This document shows, piece by piece, positions 60,666-64,000 of a stretch of DNA of 64,000 bases. This DNA is from JABWAJ01 sp038323375. Its GTDB lineage: Bacteria > Bacteroidota > Bacteroidia > Chitinophagales > Saprospiraceae. The position numbers and the translations under genes are program-made. The notes beneath the pieces are model-generated. The model was not told the origin of the DNA. It was given only the letters and a program-made list of their open reading frames with translations, and did no database searches. The first letter of the stretch is position 1. Every line of letters begins with the position of its first letter. The DNA is taken from contig JBBQGV010000013.1 of NCBI GenBank assembly GCA_038323375.1, forward strand, positions 23,185 through 87,184, in the 5' to 3' direction.

Positions 60666-60943
60666 GTAACTATACAGCCGCCTTCGGCGGCAAGGGCATT
60701 TTACGTCCAAAATCGCCACCTAATCAGGTGACACAGCGTTCCACGGAGTAAAGGGAGTCTCGCGGAGGAGCTTAACTCCACGAGACTCCCATTACTCCGT
60801 GAGACTCCGCGCCATATTGGAGTCCTCAGAGGCTCCTTGATATTGATGGTGTTCAAAAACATCAATATAGCTCTGATTCGCATGAATCATCCCAAAATTT
60901 ATTGGAGGACGGAAATGGCCGCCGGAGGCGGCTGTATAGTTAC
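60666..60943. mobile_element. 278-bp foldback element with nested hairpins
   Basis: 26-bp terminal inverted repeats (60666-60691 and 60918-60943, 25/26 paired), starting GTAACTATACAGCCGCC. Inside is a second 21-bp inverted repeat (60742-60762 / 60781-60801, one mismatch, core GGGAGTCTCG). No ORF. It resembles a non-autonomous foldback transposon. Only one copy is in the window. Confidence 0.65.
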
Positions 60944-61202
60944 GTTTGGTTTAATTATAACGATCATTGTTTTTTGTTTGTATTAATATTCTTGGGTATG
61001 TTTTTTTTCTTAATCCAGAGCGCTCTCCGGTAACAAAAAGGTTAAATAAAAGCATTTAATTAACTGACATACAGATGTTTAAATCAAAAATTGTATAGAA
61101 TTTTGTTAAATCAAAAGGTAACAAGAAGCGGATTAGTGATAAGACCCCTGCAAGCTATCCGGGCCATCTTTGAATGGTAATAACAAATCAAAATAATTTG
61201 CC

Positions 61203-61292
61203 ATGAAAAACATCTACCCACAACAAAAGAACACTTCGATGCAATTGGCTTCTTGCCGCAAGCGCATTATCGTTGACACAACCATGATTTAA
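61203..61292 (+). CDS. IIVD-tail mini-ORF c
   Basis: 29 codons: MKNIYPQQKNTS at the start, IIVDTT at residues 22-27, two more residues, TAA. A clean A-rich start region precedes it. The family B gene begins 24 bp after its stop, so the two are probably co-transcribed. Confidence 0.55.
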   Translation: MKNIYPQQKNTSMQLASCRKRIIVDTTMI

Positions 61293-61316
61293 TTTATCCC
61301 TGTCACAAACAATTAC

Positions 61317-61736
61317 ATGGTCAAATACGAATCCGGCCCTGCATTCAAGATAGCCGATTTATGGAAAGAGGGATTGAACCGGGAAATAAAAGCAGAGGTT
61401 GTATTCGGCACACCAAGTAAACATTGTGCAGGTGCAGGCATCTGTATGGTGTCTATCTCCGGTGCAAGAACCCGGCTCATCACCTGTACCTGTGCTCCTG
61501 CCTGGATTTCCAGTTCGGATCCATATTGGCTAAAGTTCAGGTTTGAAAAATCCTGCCTACAACCGAATATCGTTGATGGGCGCTTTAGCCAGCAGGATTT
61601 TACAGTTGAGGAAGCATTCCATTTGCCACTGCGCATGGTTCGCCAGTTGGGGTTGGTTTCTCCGTGGGGGCAGCCAGGAATTTACCCCATTATTGAACAG
61701 GAAAACGATTGGCTGATCTGTTTTCGACTGCTTTAA
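61317..61736 (+). CDS. Family B Cys-containing protein, copy 1 (unknown function)
   Basis: 139 residues, no signal peptide. A CAGAGIC motif (Cys37/Cys43) is followed by a second pair CTC (57/59). The core is WLKFRFEKSCL, and the tail is FTVEEAFHLPLRMVRQLGL then QPGIYPIIEQENDWLICF. The tail pattern is FEK - F-x-V - LP-x-x-V-x-x-QLG - PGIYP - E - LLI-x-F. It is shared with 62411-62686 and looks like a small beta-rich fold. No known family recognised. It directly follows mini-ORF c. Confidence 0.7.
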   Translation: MVKYESGPAFKIADLWKEGLNREIKAEVVFGTPSKHCAGAGICMVSISGARTRLITCTCAPAWISSSDPYWLKFRFEKSCLQPNIVDGRFSQQDFTVEEAFHLPLRMVRQLGLVSPWGQPGIYPIIEQENDWLICFRLL

Positions 61737-61918
61737 GCCGGGTTTTACCTTGATTTGCAGGAAAACCAAAAACTGTTTCCCGTAACAAAATTACGCTTTT
61801 TTATAAAGTCAAGTATTTGCAATTCAGATTTTAAGATAACATAGATAAATAAAAAAGCGCTTTAAATAGGTGTTAGATCCTGCGCTTAGCTGTCTAAGGC
61901 TTGCTGTGTAAGTGGATA

Positions 61919-61926
61919 TATCTTTG
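61919..61926 (+). promoter_or_regulatory. Candidate -7 box for mini-ORF d
   Basis: TATCTTTG, 42 bp before the ATG of mini-ORF d. The upstream TTG (61901) gives only a 15-bp spacer, so the -33 element is uncertain. Confidence 0.4.
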
Positions 61927-61968
61927 GCAAAGGAAGTTGAATATACCACATGAAAAAATTACGATCAC

Positions 61969-62067
61969 ATGAAACACATCAACATCAATATTCCTATGCA
62001 CGAAAGGCTCACACTGGAAGGCCGAGTTGATAAAGGGGTTATTATCATCGACATTTCTGGTGTGTAG
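61969..62067 (+). CDS. IIVD-tail mini-ORF d
   Basis: 32 codons, MKHININIPMHERL at the start and VIIIDISGV-stop at the end. As in the other members there are exactly four residues after the Asp. It is followed by the second family B gene, again peptide first and B second. Confidence 0.5.
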   Translation: MKHININIPMHERLTLEGRVDKGVIIIDISGV

Positions 62068-62410
62068 TATGAAGAAAAAACTCAAGTAGAGTAGCCTCCA
62101 TTACCCCCCTTGTATACCAGGGCTTGGTTAAATTTCCACATAAGTTGGGTTACTAAGTTTGGCGCGGCAAGATGAAAAATGCAGTGTTTTGTTACTCCTA
62201 CGGCATTGTTGTATGGATTTGGTGGAATATTTTAAAAAGCCCTCTGGCGGAGGCTACCCATTCCAACTGAACAAAAAGGATGAAACGAACCGATTTAATG
62301 AATCTGGAAGGATCCGTCTTTTCATGCTATCGGTCTATTGACCAGATAGTAAGTGCCCAAGTAATACGGGGGTCTCCGGGGCAGCTTGTAGAGGAGTAGG
62401 GGTTTGTAGG

Positions 62411-62686
62411 GTGGTATCTATGGGTTCGCGCATACATTTTAAATGCCCACTACTACCTGTAAAGTTGGGATTTGTAGCTGAGGGCAAGTTGAGGTTTTTA
62501 TTTGAGAAGGCTGCGCTCAGCGCAGAGATGCAGGCACGCCATTTTGGTAGTGGCTTTTTTGAGGTTAGTGTGGGGTGTGGTTTGCCCAGGTTTGTATGTA
62601 AGCAGCTAGGCTGCTTTTCGCATATCACCGAGCCAGGTATTTATCCGGTCACAGAGTTGGATTATTGCCTGCTTATTGAATTTTGA
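62411..62686 (+). CDS. Family B Cys-containing protein, copy 2 (5' end uncertain)
   Basis: About 91 residues from GTG 62411, or from ATG 62420. The same open frame starts at 62342 just after a TGA, and the homology to copy 1 already begins there: CRGVGVC corresponds to CAGAGIC of copy 1. The tail LRFLFEKAAL, GLPRFVCKQLGC, EPGIYPVTELDYCLLIEF aligns well with copy 1. A same-frame ORF (62159-62341) precedes the TGA, so this copy may be a pseudogene with one in-frame stop, or a shortened protein. Confidence 0.5.
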   Translation: MVSMGSRIHFKCPLLPVKLGFVAEGKLRFLFEKAALSAEMQARHFGSGFFEVSVGCGLPRFVCKQLGCFSHITEPGIYPVTELDYCLLIEF

Positions 62687-62716
62687 GTGAACATCATTAA
62701 ACATAATCAATTTCTC

Positions 62717-64000
62717 ATGAAAGGTACATTTGTCATCACCGTTTCGGCGCTCCTATCTATGATAACCCTCGCCTTATTGGGCTTTTTCCAGTGGATGGCT
62801 CCTGCCGCCCCCGCTGCTTCCATCGCTCCTCCGCTCGTAGTGCTGAGCATTTTAATCCCTCTTTTGTATAGGATCGCGCTGTTTTTGCGGCCTGCGATGA
62901 AGGGGGTACTGCAAAAAATGCAGCGGTTGTATCCTTCGGATACCGCATTTAGAGGCTATTCAAAGTCATTTTTGATGCTTTGCGTACTCGGATGCTTATC
63001 TGGCGGCTTGGCCGGGCTTCACTACACTGTATGTTCGACCACCATCAGCCAGGCACCCTTACCAACCGGTTTTTTGGTTTTTGGACTCATCCTCTGTGTG
63101 GTTTTTTACTGGTATATACGCCCCTTGCGCCGGACGATCTTCCCGCAGATGAAACTGCCCTGTTCGGTAGCAGATGATCAACTGGCAATAGATTTTTTTA
63201 GAATATTACCCAAACTATCTATGGCAGTGGCAATAGCCGCCGCCTTTGGTATTTTATGCTGTCCCGGACAACTAAATGCCCAGGCACCAGGCGGGGTAAG
63301 TGCCAACCTGGGTTGGTGGTTCAAAGGGGACGATGGCGTAAGTACGACTGGTTCTGCGGTCACCACCTGGAATGATTTTGGGCCACAAGCCCTTCATACC
63401 AGCCAAGCTACTGCCGCTAATCAGCCCATCTATACGGCATTGCAGAATTTCAATCCTGTCTTGACCTTCGACGGCTCGAACGATTATTTGCGCAATGTGC
63501 CGGGTCTGTGGAAAGATACTGTGGGCTACCAGCAGATCAATACTTTTATCGTCAGCAACAATGACAACGCGGGCGGGGTGAATGCCGCTTTTGGGGAGGC
63601 GACCCCCAGTGGTACGCAAACCATGTTCGCCCCCTATTTAGGCAACATCTACTATGGCTTCTGGGGCGGCAACACGAGTAACACCACTACCATTGGCACT
63701 ATTAACACGCCTTACTTATGGAGTGGCCGCTTCAAGCACGACGCCATAGTCGCCAACCGGGTCAACAGTATCAGCCGTGATGGCCGACAACTAATCAGTA
63801 ATAATGCTACCGCTGCTTTTAATGGCAATAACAGCCCCCTGGATATAGGCGGCCATGCACCCAACGGCTGGTACTACAACGGGCAGATCGCCGAAATGAT
63901 CCAATACAAAGCCGATCTGACTGCTGCCCAACGCCAATCGGTGTGGAGTTATCTGGCGATTAAATGGGGCTTGACCCTCGACCAAACGAGCCCCCAGAAT
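62717..64000 (+). CDS. Surface protein with N-terminal membrane region and lectin-like domain (3' end beyond window)
   Basis: 428 codons open to the window edge. ATG 62717 begins a stretch with about four hydrophobic helices (VITVSALLSMITLALLGFFQW, SFLMLCVLGCLSGGLAGL, FLVFGLILCVVFYWYI). At about residue 169 there is a second, signal-peptide-like segment (MAVAIAAAFGILCCPGQLNAQ) leading into GGVSANLGWWFKGDDGVS, DFGPQALHTSQATA, VLTFDGSNDYLRN and IAEMIQYKADLTAAQRQSVWSYLAIKWGLTL. That pattern is the concanavalin/LamG-like domain common at the start of T9SS-exported proteins. Translation may truly begin at the internal Met, or this is a genuine fusion. The T9SS tail would lie outside the window. 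Confidence 0.7.
   Translation, partial: MKGTFVITVSALLSMITLALLGFFQWMAPAAPAASIAPPLVVLSILIPLLYRIALFLRPAMKGVLQKMQRLYPSDTAFRGYSKSFLMLCVLGCLSGGLAGLHYTVCSTTISQAPLPTGFLVFGLILCVVFYWYIRPLRRTIFPQMKLPCSVADDQLAIDFFRILPKLSMAVAIAAAFGILCCPGQLNAQAPGGVSANLGWWFKGDDGVSTTGSAVTTWNDFGPQALHTSQATAANQPIYTALQNFNPVLTFDGSNDYLRNVPGLWKDTVGYQQINTFIVSNNDNAGGVNAAFGEATPSGTQTMFAPYLGNIYYGFWGGNTSNTTTIGTINTPYLWSGRFKHDAIVANRVNSISRDGRQLISNNATAAFNGNNSPLDIGGHAPNGWYYNGQIAEMIQYKADLTAAQRQSVWSYLAIKWGLTLDQTSPQN

Noticed and set aside
60426..60731. 101-codon + strand ORF after mini-ORF b
   Set aside because: It reads through a strong terminator and into the foldback element, so it is unlikely to be coding.

Overview
The window comes from a Gram-negative member of the Bacteroidota, most likely the Saprospiria (Saprospiraceae/Lewinella/Haliscomenobacter type). 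The clues are several secreted proteins ending in type IX secretion (T9SS) sorting domains, a 6082-residue surface protein built of SprB, HYR, DUF11, dockerin and cohesin modules, a GWxTD protein, promoters of the TTG-N20-TAnnTTTG form, and A-rich start regions without Shine-Dalgarno sequences. Species assignment is inference. I saw no rRNA, tRNA, CRISPR array, phage or plasmid genes.

Layout. 1-850 holds decayed surface-protein genes on the minus strand. 1.2-6.8 kb is housekeeping: a Crp/Fnr regulator, an SDR oxidoreductase, a DinB protein, a thioredoxin-reductase-like ferredoxin-NADP reductase and a long RelA/SpoT homologue. 7.4-12 kb carries a beta-helix surface protein, a MetZ-like sulfhydrylase and a redoxin-like T9SS protein. 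12.2-14.5 kb (minus) is an ECF sigma / anti-sigma / aspartoacylase-family operon. 14.9-21.4 kb has a PKD/beta-barrel protein, a TPR-CHAT protease-like protein preceded by 15 exact copies of a heptamer, and a T9SS alpha/beta hydrolase. 21.5-22.6 kb is a RelE-type toxin-antitoxin pair boxed by two 160-bp direct repeats. 22.6-28.2 kb carries msrB, a membrane protein, a damaged LytS-type kinase with its intact LytTR response regulator, and a GWxTD protein. 29.1-47.3 kb is one giant adhesin-like gene. 47.6-54.7 kb holds a TPR lipoprotein, two DUF4331 paralogues and a retropepsin-like protease.

55.2-62.7 kb is the part least explained by known families. It has two paralogous ~510-residue helical proteins (family A), two paralogous small Cys-containing proteins (family B), and a set of 28-32-codon ORFs. 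The ORFs share an MK-x-I-Y-like start and a C-terminal I-I-V/I-D followed by exactly four residues. I propose these as a candidate peptide/receptor or peptide/partner system. The window ends inside a secreted, lectin-like-fold protein fused to an N-terminal membrane region.

Dispersed repeats. A ~150-bp palindromic element with AATTAGTGTC(C/T)GTC-type terminal inverted repeats occurs four times. Three copies sit at, or within 3 bp of, a stop codon in the same orientation relative to the gene. Other repeats are a REP-like GGGACAAGTT motif (three copies) and a 278-bp foldback element.
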